Assembly (NCBI RefSeq): GCF_028765165.1
Contig: NZ_JARADB010000001.1
Location: forward strand, 1,054,001 to 1,118,000
Reading direction: 5' to 3'
Origin: Paenibacillus sp. MAHUQ-63
GTDB taxonomy: Bacteria; Bacillota; Bacilli; Paenibacillales; NBRC-103111
Length of the DNA stretch: 64,000 nt
Shown here in pieces: positions 8,356 to 16,211 of the stretch. The position numbers and the translations under genes are program-made. The notes under the pieces are model-generated. The model did no database searches. It worked only from the letters and a program-made list of their open reading frames with translations, and was not told the DNA's origin. Position 1 is the first letter of the stretch. Each line of letters begins with the position of its first letter.

Positions 8356-8894
8356 AAAATTTCCTCCTTGCAGTTCGATGCGAACATTCATTCCTATATT
8401 TCCATTATATCGAACATAAGTTCCCATGTAAAGCAAAATTTTACTTTATTGGAGGGGGAACTCTTTCATTTTCGCCCTTTTCTGTGATATCTACAACGAG
8501 GTAGCGTAGGAGTTCGCAGGACCAATGTTAGGGATACTTGGGGTTGGGGTTGGGGTTCGGGTTGGGGTTGGGGTTCGGGTTGGGGTTGGGGTTCGGGTTG
8601 GGGTTGGGGTTCGGGTTGGGGTTGGGGTTCGGGTTGGGGTTGGGGTTCGGGTTGGTGGCACGACTTTGTGGCGATTATGGCTGCTTGTAGATACTTCAGA
8701 AAATGGGCTTGTGCAATATGAAGGGGGCGACGAGAGTAGGACTGAGTTAGAAGGGGCTAAATCAGGATAGGTTGGGGTTGGGGCTTTAAGGGAATTGATG
8801 AGGATAGGTAGAGCTTGATAGTTTGGCTCCGGATTGAATTCGCGGCAAGAATGCACAGAAGCCACCAACTTCAAATAGATGAAGTAGGCAGCTT
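8356..8894. other. Intergenic stretch holding a G-rich minisatellite
   Basis: 539 bases with no convincing gene. The only striking content is the 18-base tandem repeat at 8540-8653. Open frames across the repeat on both strands (VGVGVR repeats on one, PTPTRT repeats on the other) have no credible ribosome site and exist because the repeat unit is a multiple of three. Confidence 0.6.
8540..8653 (+). repeat. Telomere-like G-rich minisatellite, 6 x 18 bases
   Basis: A leading GGGGTT is followed by six exact copies of GGGGTTGGGGTTCGGGTT (8546-8653). That gives 19 runs of three or four G spaced by TT or TTC, all on the plus strand, an ideal array for several G-quadruplexes. It lies about 240 bases beyond the cvpA stop, between convergent minus-strand flanks and no obvious gene of its own. 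Confidence 0.95.
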
Positions 8895-9449
8895 CTAGAG
8901 GGCTATTCTTTGCTTCCAAAGCTCTTGCAGCATACCTGCAAGGTTAGGAAGTTCATTGATCAAGTAAGGAGCTGTGACCGAGCTTGAAAGGAGTTTCTGG
9001 AGTCCGTCCGACGGAATGATGGTCATGACGTTAACTGCAATGATGATGATTAACAATGCTTCGGCTAAACCAAGAAGTGCGCCGCTCCAACGATTAATAA
9101 AGTTCAACCCTGGTGTTTTGGCCAAAACGTTCAATGCTCTTCCGATAATAACCAGCGTGAATTTCACGCCGAAAAATAAGATGGCAAAAGCTAGCGCATT
9201 TAAAATATACGTGTCGAGGTTGAGACCTTTTACGATAAATTCATATTTTTCATAGTTCTCATAGGTGGGCAGTGAAACTGTACTGCGAAGGAACGGGGCC
9301 ACATCTTTGTAGAAATAAAAAGCAACCAGGTAGGCTAATACAAAGCCCGAGAGCGAAACGATTTGAGCGATAAAGCCTCTAAAATATCCCAAGAGCAGGC
9401 CCAAAGCAACGATAGCCAGCAAGATGTAATCTAATGTGTTCATCGTCAA
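8895..9449 (-). CDS. cvpA: CvpA family membrane protein
   Basis: Protein of 184 residues with four to five hydrophobic helices, opening LDYILLAIVALGLLLGYFRG, the family signature with the GxxRG turn after helix 1. CvpA was named for colicin V production in E. coli; in Bacillales it is a membrane protein of unclear role encoded next to zapA, as here. It starts six bases after the ZapA-like stop, so the two are co-transcribed. TTG (9447-9449) or ATG (9441-9443) could start it; AAGGT lies eight bases before the TTG. The usual next gene, polX, is missing downstream. Confidence 0.9.
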   Translation of the reverse strand: MTMNTLDYILLAIVALGLLLGYFRGFIAQIVSLSGFVLAYLVAFYFYKDVAPFLRSTVSLPTYENYEKYEFIVKGLNLDTYILNALAFAILFFGVKFTLVIIGRALNVLAKTPGLNFINRWSGALLGLAEALLIIIIAVNVMTIIPSDGLQKLLSSSVTAPYLINELPNLAGMLQELWKQRIAL

Positions 9450-9455
9450 GTTGAT

Positions 9456-11630
9456 TTACCTTGTAGGACTATCCGCTTCAACCAGCTCAATCCACTCATT
9501 ATACTCGGTCTGCAGCTTAGCATATTCTTCTCTTAACGCATTATACTCTTTGGTTATCTGTTCGAGTTCTTTTTGCTGAGCCGCATCATTCCTGTTTTGA
9601 GCCAATAGCTCTTCTTTTTCTTTCTGGAAATCCTCCGCCAAGCGTTCTTTCTCTTCTGCAAAGTACTGATTCAACAAAGCCCGCTCTCCCTGTTGCTGCT
9701 TAATGAGCGACTCCAGCTGAGACTGGTAATGTTGAATGATGGTTGTTTTTTGCTCCTCATACTTCTGGACAATACTGTTTTGTTGTTCTTGGAAACGCTC
9801 GACCAGGGTGACCTTGTCCTGCTCCAAACGGTGAATGTTAGCCTGAAGCTCCTCTTTGTGCAGATTTTTGAGGACCTCCACTTCATCTTGATATTGCTGG
9901 TTGATTGCCTCTTTATCTTGTGTGTGCCGGCGCTCGAGTGTTTCTATATCCAAGTTAAATTGTTGACTCAGCTGCTTTTTATCCTGTTCATGCTTCTGAG
10001 ATAAAGCAGTTTTTTCCTGTTGATGCTGCTGATTGACAGTCTGAATTTGCTGAACGAGCTGCTGCTTTTCTTTTTCGATTTCTTGTTTGGCCTGCAGTTG
10101 TTCCTGCAGTTCCATTTCGAATCTCTTGACTTCCAGCTCCTGCAGTTTCAAGGCTTTGGCTTGCTGCTGCTTCTGTTGCTCCAACTGCTGCTGAGCTTCA
10201 AGAAGCTGCTGCTTCAACTGTTCCAGCTGCTCCTTCGTTTCCTGCGATTGCTGCTGCTTTTCTTCCAAGCTCAGTGCCAACCGTTCTTGCTGCTCTTTGA
10301 ATTCTGCTTGTTGCTGCTTCATCAATTCGAGCTGTTGCGCGGTTTGCTGGTGCATGAGTTGTTCTTGCTCCAATTGCTGTTTGATTGCTGTTTGTTGCTG
10401 TTTTCCTAGCTCCAATTGCTTATTGAACTGCGTTTGCTGCTGTTCGGACTGTTCCAACTGCTGCTTGGACTGCTCCAATTGTTGTTTGACTTGTGCATGC
10501 TGCTGCTTTTCTTGCTCCAATTGCTGTTTAATTTGAGCTTGCTGCTGCTTGGACTGCTCCAATTGCTGTTTGGCTTGTGTATGCTGCTGCTTTTCTTGCT
10601 CCAATTGCTGCTTACTCTGAGCTTGCTGCTGCTTCAACTGTTCCAATTGCTGTTTGGCTTGTGCGTGCTGCTGCTTTTCTTGCTCCAGCTGCTGATTATT
10701 TTGAGCTTGCGTCTGCTTGAATTGCTCCAACTGCTGTTTGGCTTGTGCGTGCTGCTGCTTTTCTTGCTCCAGCTGTTGTTTGGCTTGTGCGTGCTGCTGC
10801 TTTTCTTGCTCCAGCTGTTGTTTGAGCTGCTCCTGCTCTTGCTTGGCTTGTTCTATTTGTTGAGATGACTGCTCAAACTGCTGTTTTTCTTGCTCGAGCA
10901 GTTGCCGCGCTTCAGTGGATTGCTTTTTTTCCTGCTCCAGCTGCTGCTTGAGCTGATCGTTTAGCTGCTTCGCCTGCTCTTGCTGCTGTTTGGCTTGTCC
11001 AAGCTGCTGTTTGAGCTGTTCCTGCTCTTTTTTGCTTTGCTCCGCCAGCTGAGAAGCCCGCCCATGCTGTTGTTTCTCTTGTTCAAGCAGCTGCCGCACC
11101 TGAGCGGTCTGCTTTTTTTCCTGTTCAAGCTGCTGTTTGAGCCCCTCATAATGCTGTTTGGCTTGATCCTGCTGCTGCTTGGCTTGCTGCACTTGTTGAT
11201 TGGCTTGCTCCAGCTCTTGTTTTCTCTTCTGCAATTCTTGGCTCAGCTGTTCCTGCTGCTCTTTGCTTTGGTCCAGTTTGCCTTTGTGCTCGTTTGCCAA
11301 AGATTGCAGTTTATCGTGGTCATGCTTCAGCTGGTTGAAGGTGACGTTTAGCTTCTCATATGATGCTTTGGTCGCTTCGTGTTCTTTCTGTGATGCGCTC
11401 AACTCTTCCATGATTTCGTTCATGCGGAAGCATTCATCCGCCATGTTCACCGCGGCGAGTACAGCAATTCGTTGGGAGTCCAGACGCGGGTAACCTTTGG
11501 CGATATGAAACATTTGGTCATTCACGTATTCGGCTACTCGCTTCATATATCCAGTGCTGTTGCTTGCTCTCAATTTATATTGATTGCCATATATTTCAAC
11601 GGTAATTTTGGATTTGTCCTCAGCGTTCAT
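9456..11630 (-). CDS. zapA: ZapA-like cell-division protein with a giant Gln-rich coiled-coil extension
   Basis: Residues 1 to about 80 match ZapA, the small FtsZ-bundling protein (ITVEIYGNQYKLRAS, then the YVNDQM and RIAVLAAVNMADE segments). Normal ZapA is about 85-110 residues; this protein is 724. The extra 640 residues are a continuous predicted coiled coil of Q, E, K, L and A, with a 14-residue unit close to LEQEKQQHAQAKQQ repeated many times (about residues 265-400) and a less repetitive C-terminal part. It sits in the expected place between pheT and cvpA, with AAGGGGGA before the ATG. I infer ZapA function for the N-terminus; the tail could be a spacer or scaffold. Frame is open throughout. 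Confidence 0.85.
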   Translation of the reverse strand: MNAEDKSKITVEIYGNQYKLRASNSTGYMKRVAEYVNDQMFHIAKGYPRLDSQRIAVLAAVNMADECFRMNEIMEELSASQKEHEATKASYEKLNVTFNQLKHDHDKLQSLANEHKGKLDQSKEQQEQLSQELQKRKQELEQANQQVQQAKQQQDQAKQHYEGLKQQLEQEKKQTAQVRQLLEQEKQQHGRASQLAEQSKKEQEQLKQQLGQAKQQQEQAKQLNDQLKQQLEQEKKQSTEARQLLEQEKQQFEQSSQQIEQAKQEQEQLKQQLEQEKQQHAQAKQQLEQEKQQHAQAKQQLEQFKQTQAQNNQQLEQEKQQHAQAKQQLEQLKQQQAQSKQQLEQEKQQHTQAKQQLEQSKQQQAQIKQQLEQEKQQHAQVKQQLEQSKQQLEQSEQQQTQFNKQLELGKQQQTAIKQQLEQEQLMHQQTAQQLELMKQQQAEFKEQQERLALSLEEKQQQSQETKEQLEQLKQQLLEAQQQLEQQKQQQAKALKLQELEVKRFEMELQEQLQAKQEIEKEKQQLVQQIQTVNQQHQQEKTALSQKHEQDKKQLSQQFNLDIETLERRHTQDKEAINQQYQDEVEVLKNLHKEELQANIHRLEQDKVTLVERFQEQQNSIVQKYEEQKTTIIQHYQSQLESLIKQQQGERALLNQYFAEEKERLAEDFQKEKEELLAQNRNDAAQQKELEQITKEYNALREEYAKLQTEYNEWIELVEADSPTR
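10485..10830 (-). repeat. 42-base minisatellite inside the ZapA-like gene
   Basis: Tandem near-copies of a 42-base unit encode the 14-residue block QLEQEKQQHAQAKQ. Two adjacent copies around 10737-10820 are identical, and others are slightly diverged. The unit is a multiple of seven codons, so copy-number change keeps both reading frame and heptad register. Confidence 0.8.
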
Positions 11631-11649
11631 GCGTTATTTCCCCCTTAAA

Positions 11650-11695
11650 TGAAAAGGCTGGCCTTATCGACGTTAATTTCGATAAGACCAGCCTA
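11650..11695 (-). terminator. Terminator after pheT
   Basis: AGGCTGGTCTTATCG pairs with CGATAAGGCCAGCCT on the minus strand, followed by TTTTCATTT. It separates pheST from the zapA-like and cvpA genes. Confidence 0.8.
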
Positions 11696-11723
11696 TTCTC
11701 CTGCAACTATCATGAAAGTTGCT

Positions 11724-14165
11724 TTATTTTCTTAGCTCCGCCTCATATTGCTGTTCAAGGGTTTGAACCACTTTGGCATGGAGCTCGGTGACTTCTTCAT
11801 CTTGCAGTGTTCTTTCCGCATGACGGTATACGAGTGAGATGGCTACGCTTTTGCGATTTGCGCCAAGACGCTCCCCAGTATAGATGTCAAATACCTGGAT
11901 GGATTCCAACAGGTCGCCGGCCACTTCGGCAATGGTTTGCTCCATATGACCTACCGGAACACTGGTATTGACAACGACGGCCAGGTCTCTGCCGATCGAC
12001 GGATAGCGCGGCAGCAATTTGTAAACAATGGCATCTCCGGCCGCGTCCATGATTGGAGCCAGTTCGACTTCAAGCACATAGGTGTCGTCCAGATCGCGCT
12101 GTTGTTGAACCGTCGGATGCAATTGGCCCATGCGGCCGATCACTTTGCCGTCAAGCAGAAGCTCTGCCGTACGTCCCGGGTGGAAGCCTTCAGGTGCCGC
12201 AGAAGCGTAAGAAAGACCTTTAACGCCCAAATAGCTCACTAGACGATCGAAAATTCCCTTCAGGTCATAGAAATCAACTGCTTCTGATTTCTGCGCCCAG
12301 TGGGCTTGACGTCTTTTGCCTGTCAGTACGATGGAAAGAAGCAGCTTTTCTTCCGGCAGCGTTGCAAGAGCCGCTTCTTCCGTCACGAATGCCTTGCCGA
12401 TTTCGAAAATGGCAACGTCATCCATCGTACGGTTACGGTTATAGCTGACCACTTCCAGCAAATGCGGCAGCAGGCTGGTCCGCAGCTCGCTGCGCTCCTC
12501 GCTCATCGGCATTGCGAGGGAGACCGGCTTCGCTGCAGGGTATAGACTCGGCAGCGAAACGGTTTGGTCCGGGTGCGTGAAGGCATAGGTGATGACTTCA
12601 TGCAGCCCGCTCTGCGTCAGAAGATTACGGGCAACGCGGCGGATCGACTGGTCTTTGGTCAAGGATCCGGGCGTCGTCACACCGGTCATCAGCGTAGTCG
12701 GGATGTTATCGTAGCCGAAGAGGCGTGCCACTTCTTCAATTAAATCGACATCCCGCGTAATGTCTCCGCGGCGGCTCGGCACATGCACGAGCAGCTTGTC
12801 TTCGCCTGCCGGCTCATACGTGAAATGCAGCCGTTCGATGATTTGTCCGATCTCGGCAACGGAGAGCGTGGTGCCGAGGTAGTTGTTGACCCGGCCGACT
12901 CCGAGCTCGATGCTGACCGGCTTGTGGGATCCGGCAACGGCTTCGACGATGCCGTCCGCCACTTGGCCGCCAGCGAGCTCAGCGATAAGCGCAGCGGCGC
13001 GGTTCAATGCCGGGAGGACCGCTTCCGGATTCACTTCTTTCTCGAAGCGCAGGCTCGCTTCGGAACGAAGGCCCAGCTGGCGGGACGTACGGCGCACGGA
13101 AGAGCCGGCGAATTTGGCGGATTCAAGCAGAATCCGCGTCGTGCCGCCCGTCACTTCCGAGTTGGCGCCGCCCATGACTCCAGCGATAGCTACAGGCTTC
13201 GTGCCGTCCGTAACGAGCAGCATGTGCGGCTCCAGCGTACGCTCTACATCGTCAAGCGTGACGAGCTTCTCGCCGGCCTGAGCAAGGCGTACGTCGATGT
13301 GGCCATTGTTCAGCTGATCGGCGTCGAAAGCGTGCAGCGGCTGGCCGTATTCCAGCATCACGAAATTCGTGATGTCGACAATGTTATTGATGGGACGGAT
13401 ACCGGCCGCCATCAAGCGGTTTTGCATCCACAGCGGAGATGTCCCTACGCGAACGCCCTCGATCAGGCGGGCTGCGTAGTGGGAGCACTGCTCCGCCGCT
13501 GTGATGTTCACGCTGATGCGGTCCGCAGCTTTCAAGCCGGCTGTACCAGCCGCTTGCAATGCCGCTTCCGCATCCGGAAGCTTCACGCTGCGTCCGAGGA
13601 TTGCAGCGATCTCGTAAGCCGCTCCGAGCATGCTTAAGCAGTCGGAGCGGTTCGGTGTCAAGTCTAGCTCCAGCACTTTGTCATTGATGGCAAGCACATC
13701 CAGGATGGAGCTGCCGACTTCGGTATCTTCAGGGAGTACTAGAATGCCTTCCTGAATTTCTTTGGGCAGCAGTTTGTCGTTCAATCCGAGCTCTTTGGCC
13801 GAGCAGATCATCCCCTGCGATTCAACGCCGCGCAGCTTGGCGCGTTTGATCTGCAATCCGCCAGGCAGCGCCGCTCCGATCATGGCGACGGGCACTTTTT
13901 GCCCGGCATCGATATTTTTGGCGCCGCAGACGATTTGCAGATCTTCGCCCTGTCCGGCATCCACGATACAAACGCTTAGCTTATCCGCATCAGGGTGCTT
14001 TTCACGCGATTTCACGAAGCCGACGACTACGCCTGTCACGCCTTTATTGCGATCTTCCACGATATCAACTTCAATCCCGCTGCGGGTCAGCTTTTCAGCT
14101 AATTCTTCGGCTGTGAAGCCTGATACATCTACATATTTCGATAACCATTGGTATGAAACATTCAT
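11724..14165 (-). CDS. pheT: Phenylalanine-tRNA ligase beta subunit
   Basis: Beta chain of the alpha2-beta2 enzyme that charges tRNA-Phe; it carries the editing and tRNA-binding parts. Its 813 residues are normal for the bacterial form. Visible order: N-terminal EMAP-type tRNA-binding domain (about 40-155, with NIDAGQKVPVAMIGAALPGG), B3/B4 editing region (about 210-400), B5 domain, catalytic-like core, and the C-terminal ferredoxin-fold anticodon-binding domain (RYPSIGRDLAVVV onward). AGGAGGGG precedes the ATG. It lies 25 bases after pheS and shares its T-box-controlled transcript. Confidence 0.98.
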   Translation of the reverse strand: MNVSYQWLSKYVDVSGFTAEELAEKLTRSGIEVDIVEDRNKGVTGVVVGFVKSREKHPDADKLSVCIVDAGQGEDLQIVCGAKNIDAGQKVPVAMIGAALPGGLQIKRAKLRGVESQGMICSAKELGLNDKLLPKEIQEGILVLPEDTEVGSSILDVLAINDKVLELDLTPNRSDCLSMLGAAYEIAAILGRSVKLPDAEAALQAAGTAGLKAADRISVNITAAEQCSHYAARLIEGVRVGTSPLWMQNRLMAAGIRPINNIVDITNFVMLEYGQPLHAFDADQLNNGHIDVRLAQAGEKLVTLDDVERTLEPHMLLVTDGTKPVAIAGVMGGANSEVTGGTTRILLESAKFAGSSVRRTSRQLGLRSEASLRFEKEVNPEAVLPALNRAAALIAELAGGQVADGIVEAVAGSHKPVSIELGVGRVNNYLGTTLSVAEIGQIIERLHFTYEPAGEDKLLVHVPSRRGDITRDVDLIEEVARLFGYDNIPTTLMTGVTTPGSLTKDQSIRRVARNLLTQSGLHEVITYAFTHPDQTVSLPSLYPAAKPVSLAMPMSEERSELRTSLLPHLLEVVSYNRNRTMDDVAIFEIGKAFVTEEAALATLPEEKLLLSIVLTGKRRQAHWAQKSEAVDFYDLKGIFDRLVSYLGVKGLSYASAAPEGFHPGRTAELLLDGKVIGRMGQLHPTVQQQRDLDDTYVLEVELAPIMDAAGDAIVYKLLPRYPSIGRDLAVVVNTSVPVGHMEQTIAEVAGDLLESIQVFDIYTGERLGANRKSVAISLVYRHAERTLQDEEVTELHAKVVQTLEQQYEAELRK

Positions 14166-14190
14166 GCTTAACCCCTCCTTCTCCTGGTGC

Positions 14191-15225
14191 TTACAAATGT
14201 AAGAATTGCTTTAAGAAACGCAAATCATTGGTGTAGAAATGACGGATGTCCTCGATGCCGTATTTCAGCATGGCAATACGCTCTACGCCCATTCCGAAAG
14301 CAAATCCGGTATATTCCTTCGGATCGTATCCGCCCATCTCGAGCACGCGCGGATGAACCATACCCGCTCCAAGAATCTCCAACCAGCCAGTTTGCTTGCA
14401 GGTACGGCAGCCTGTGCCTCCGCACATCGCGCAGCTTACATCGACTTCCACGCTAGGCTCGGTGAACGGGAAGAAGCTCGGACGCAAGCGGATTCTCGTC
14501 TCTTTGCCGTACATCTCCTGCACGAATTGCAGCAGGGTGCCCTTCAGATCGCTCATCCGCACATTGCGGTCGATCACGAGACCTTCGATCTGCGTGAACA
14601 TATGCGAATGTGTGGCATCATCGTCGTCGCGGCGGTATACTTTGCCCGGGCAAATGATCTTGATCGGAACATCGCCTTTGCGCTTCTCCATCGTTCTTAC
14701 TTGAACCGGGGAGGTCTGCGTGCGCATCAGAATCTCTTCCGTAATATAGAAGGAATCCTGCATATCGCGGGCAGGGTGATCTTTCGGCAAATTCAACGCC
14801 TCGAAGTTATAGTAATCCTGCTCCACCTCCGGGCCTTCCGCAACCGTATAGCCCATACCGATGAAAATATCTTCAATCTCCTGAATCACTTTGCTCAAAG
14901 GGTGAACAGCTCCCTGTTGGGAAGGACGGCCCGGCAGCGTGACGTCGATCATCTCGGCACGTAATCTGTTCTCCGTTTCCTGCTGCAAATAAGCAGCCTG
15001 CTTCTCTTCAATCACGGCTTCAATGGCCGCGCGAACGTCGTTCGCCACTTGACCGATAATCGGTCTCTCTTCCGCGCTTAGCGCCCCCATCCCGCGCAAA
15101 ACTTCGGTCAGCGGACCTTTTTTCCCCAAATACTTAATGCGCAAATCATTCAGCTCTTGCTGGCTCTGAACGCCGCTAAGCTCTTGCAGCGCTTCCTGCT
15201 TCAAAGCTTCTAACCGCTCTTTCAT
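14191..15225 (-). CDS. pheS: Phenylalanine-tRNA ligase alpha subunit
   Basis: Catalytic class II synthetase subunit of 344 residues that forms phenylalanyl-tRNA. The N-terminal coiled-coil arm (residues 1-90) is followed by motif 1 around [14 protein letters not shown], motif 2 ([18 protein letters not shown]), and motif 3 near the C-terminus ([14 protein letters not shown]). The substrate pocket segment AFGMG is the part known to set phenylalanine selectivity, with the wild-type alanine (ETGFAFGMG style). AGGAGGG precedes the ATG. A T-box leader lies directly upstream. Confidence 0.98.
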   Translation of the reverse strand: MKERLEALKQEALQELSGVQSQQELNDLRIKYLGKKGPLTEVLRGMGALSAEERPIIGQVANDVRAAIEAVIEEKQAAYLQQETENRLRAEMIDVTLPGRPSQQGAVHPLSKVIQEIEDIFIGMGYTVAEGPEVEQDYYNFEALNLPKDHPARDMQDSFYITEEILMRTQTSPVQVRTMEKRKGDVPIKIICPGKVYRRDDDDATHSHMFTQIEGLVIDRNVRMSDLKGTLLQFVQEMYGKETRIRLRPSFFPFTEPSVEVDVSCAMCGGTGCRTCKQTGWLEILGAGMVHPRVLEMGGYDPKEYTGFAFGMGVERIAMLKYGIEDIRHFYTNDLRFLKQFLHL

Positions 15226-15274
15226 TGAAATCCCTCCTGATTTAGGCCCCTCAAATTACCCTGAAATGAAAACG

Positions 15275-15573
15275 CAAAAAAGACTTTCCGCTCCCTCGCA
15301 AGGGACGAAAAGCCGTGGTACCACCCTAATTAGATCCGCCACATGCCAAATCATCGACAAACGACGGGTCTCACTTCATTCCAGATAACGGACAATGCGT
15401 CCGGTTCCCTCTACTTAAGATGAAGCATGGGGCTTCACCCGTTGTTCAAAGGACTGCTCGGGAGCGAACTTCGGCAGCCTGATTCTCGGGGCCAGCTCTC
15501 AATCATCGGCTTTCCCTCCCTGTCAAGAAGCACTGCGTACTCTTCTCCGTCAAAGCATTTTCACGTATATGTA
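15275..15573 (-). promoter_or_regulatory. T-box leader of pheST, Phe specifier
   Basis: The minus strand carries the T-box antiterminator motif AGGGTGGTACCACGG (15313-15327) followed by a terminator (CGTCCCT ... AGGGAGCG, then TTTTTT near 15275-15280). Upstream lies a long structured stem I region. A TTC triplet at 15466-15468 within GAAGTTCGC is the likely Phe specifier codon. Uncharged tRNA-Phe should favour the antiterminator and raise pheST transcription. Fits the downstream genes exactly. Confidence 0.92.
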
Positions 15574-15579
15574 CCAGTT

Positions 15580-15608
15580 ATTATATGCAAGATACAACAC
15601 ATATGCAA
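15580..15608 (-). promoter_or_regulatory. Sigma-A promoter of the pheST T-box transcript
   Basis: On the minus strand TTGCAT (15603-15608), 17 bases, then TATAAT (15580-15585). It places the start of transcription just before the T-box stem I. Confidence 0.8.
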
Positions 15609-15641
15609 GTGCGGACGCCTCCAAATCTCTTATTTTCCCTA

Positions 15642-15670
15642 TTGACTTCAAATGCTTCGAGGCGTATATT
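15642..15670 (+). promoter_or_regulatory. Sigma-A promoter of the marR-MFS operon
   Basis: TTGACT (15642-15647), 17 bases, TATATT (15665-15670), divergent from the pheST promoter. The inverted repeat downstream would let the MarR product repress it. Confidence 0.8.
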
Positions 15671-15700
15671 TTACTTAAACAATTTAAATATTATTTTATT

Positions 15701-15726
15701 CAAATATTTTACTATAGAAATATTTG
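15701..15726. promoter_or_regulatory. Perfect inverted repeat, likely MarR operator
   Basis: CAAATATTT and AAATATTTG are exact reverse complements separated by eight bases. They lie between the promoter and the marR start codon, the normal position for an autorepression operator of this family. Confidence 0.65.
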
Positions 15727-15756
15727 ATGATCTAATTATCGGAAAGGAGATCGACG

Positions 15757-16188
15757 ATGGAAGATGATTTGATGTTAGATTACACCAACCGGTTCCGTAC
15801 AACGTTCGAGACGGTGCATCGCAAAATCAACTCGCTTGTGCTCGCGGAATTGAACTCCGAGCTAACGGGACCGCAGCTCTTCATGCTCTTCATGATCGGC
15901 AAAATCGGATCTCCCAAGCAGACCGCTCTGGCTGAGAAAATGGGTGTAAAGCCCAGTGCGATCACGGTCATGATCGACCGTCTTGTCCAAAGCGGGCATG
16001 TTATACGGAAACATCATGAAACGGACCGGCGCATCGTTCTGGTCGAAAATACGGAGCTCGGCAACGCGGTGTTAGCCAAAGCGGAACAAGTCCAAGCGGC
16101 GGTTATCGCACGCGGTCTGTCCAAGCTTCCGCCGGCCGAACTCGAGATTATGGTTGCTGCCTTCGAGAAGCTCAGATCCTACTACTAA
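15757..16188 (+). CDS. MarR family transcriptional regulator
   Basis: Protein of 143 residues with the winged-helix core of MarR regulators: LTGPQLFMLFMIGKIG (helix 2 region), QTALAEKMGVKPSAITVMIDRL (recognition HTH, about 51-72), and the wing with the conserved DRR (HHETDRRIVLV). It probably represses its own operon with the downstream drug exporter until a ligand binds. The ATG follows AAGGAGATCGACG. The exporter gene starts 23 bases after its stop, so the two form an operon. A perfect inverted repeat upstream is the probable binding site. Confidence 0.92.
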   Translation: MEDDLMLDYTNRFRTTFETVHRKINSLVLAELNSELTGPQLFMLFMIGKIGSPKQTALAEKMGVKPSAITVMIDRLVQSGHVIRKHHETDRRIVLVENTELGNAVLAKAEQVQAAVIARGLSKLPPAELEIMVAAFEKLRSYY

Positions 16189-16211
16189 ACGCTTAAAGGA
16201 GTGAACATCAT

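Noticed and set aside
8491..8919. Open frame of 142 codons with PTPTRT repeats on the minus strand and VGVGVR repeats on the plus strand
   Set aside because: Both result from an 18-base repeat that is open in several frames; no usable ribosome site and the minus frame runs into cvpA.
10020..10868. Leucine-rich open frames on the plus strand opposite the ZapA-like gene
   Set aside because: They are the complement of Gln/Glu-rich codons in the long coiled coil; the minus-strand frame has a ribosome site, domain start and conserved place.
12783..13637. Long plus-strand frame opposite pheT
   Set aside because: Antisense shadow of a well-recognised synthetase gene in GC-rich DNA.
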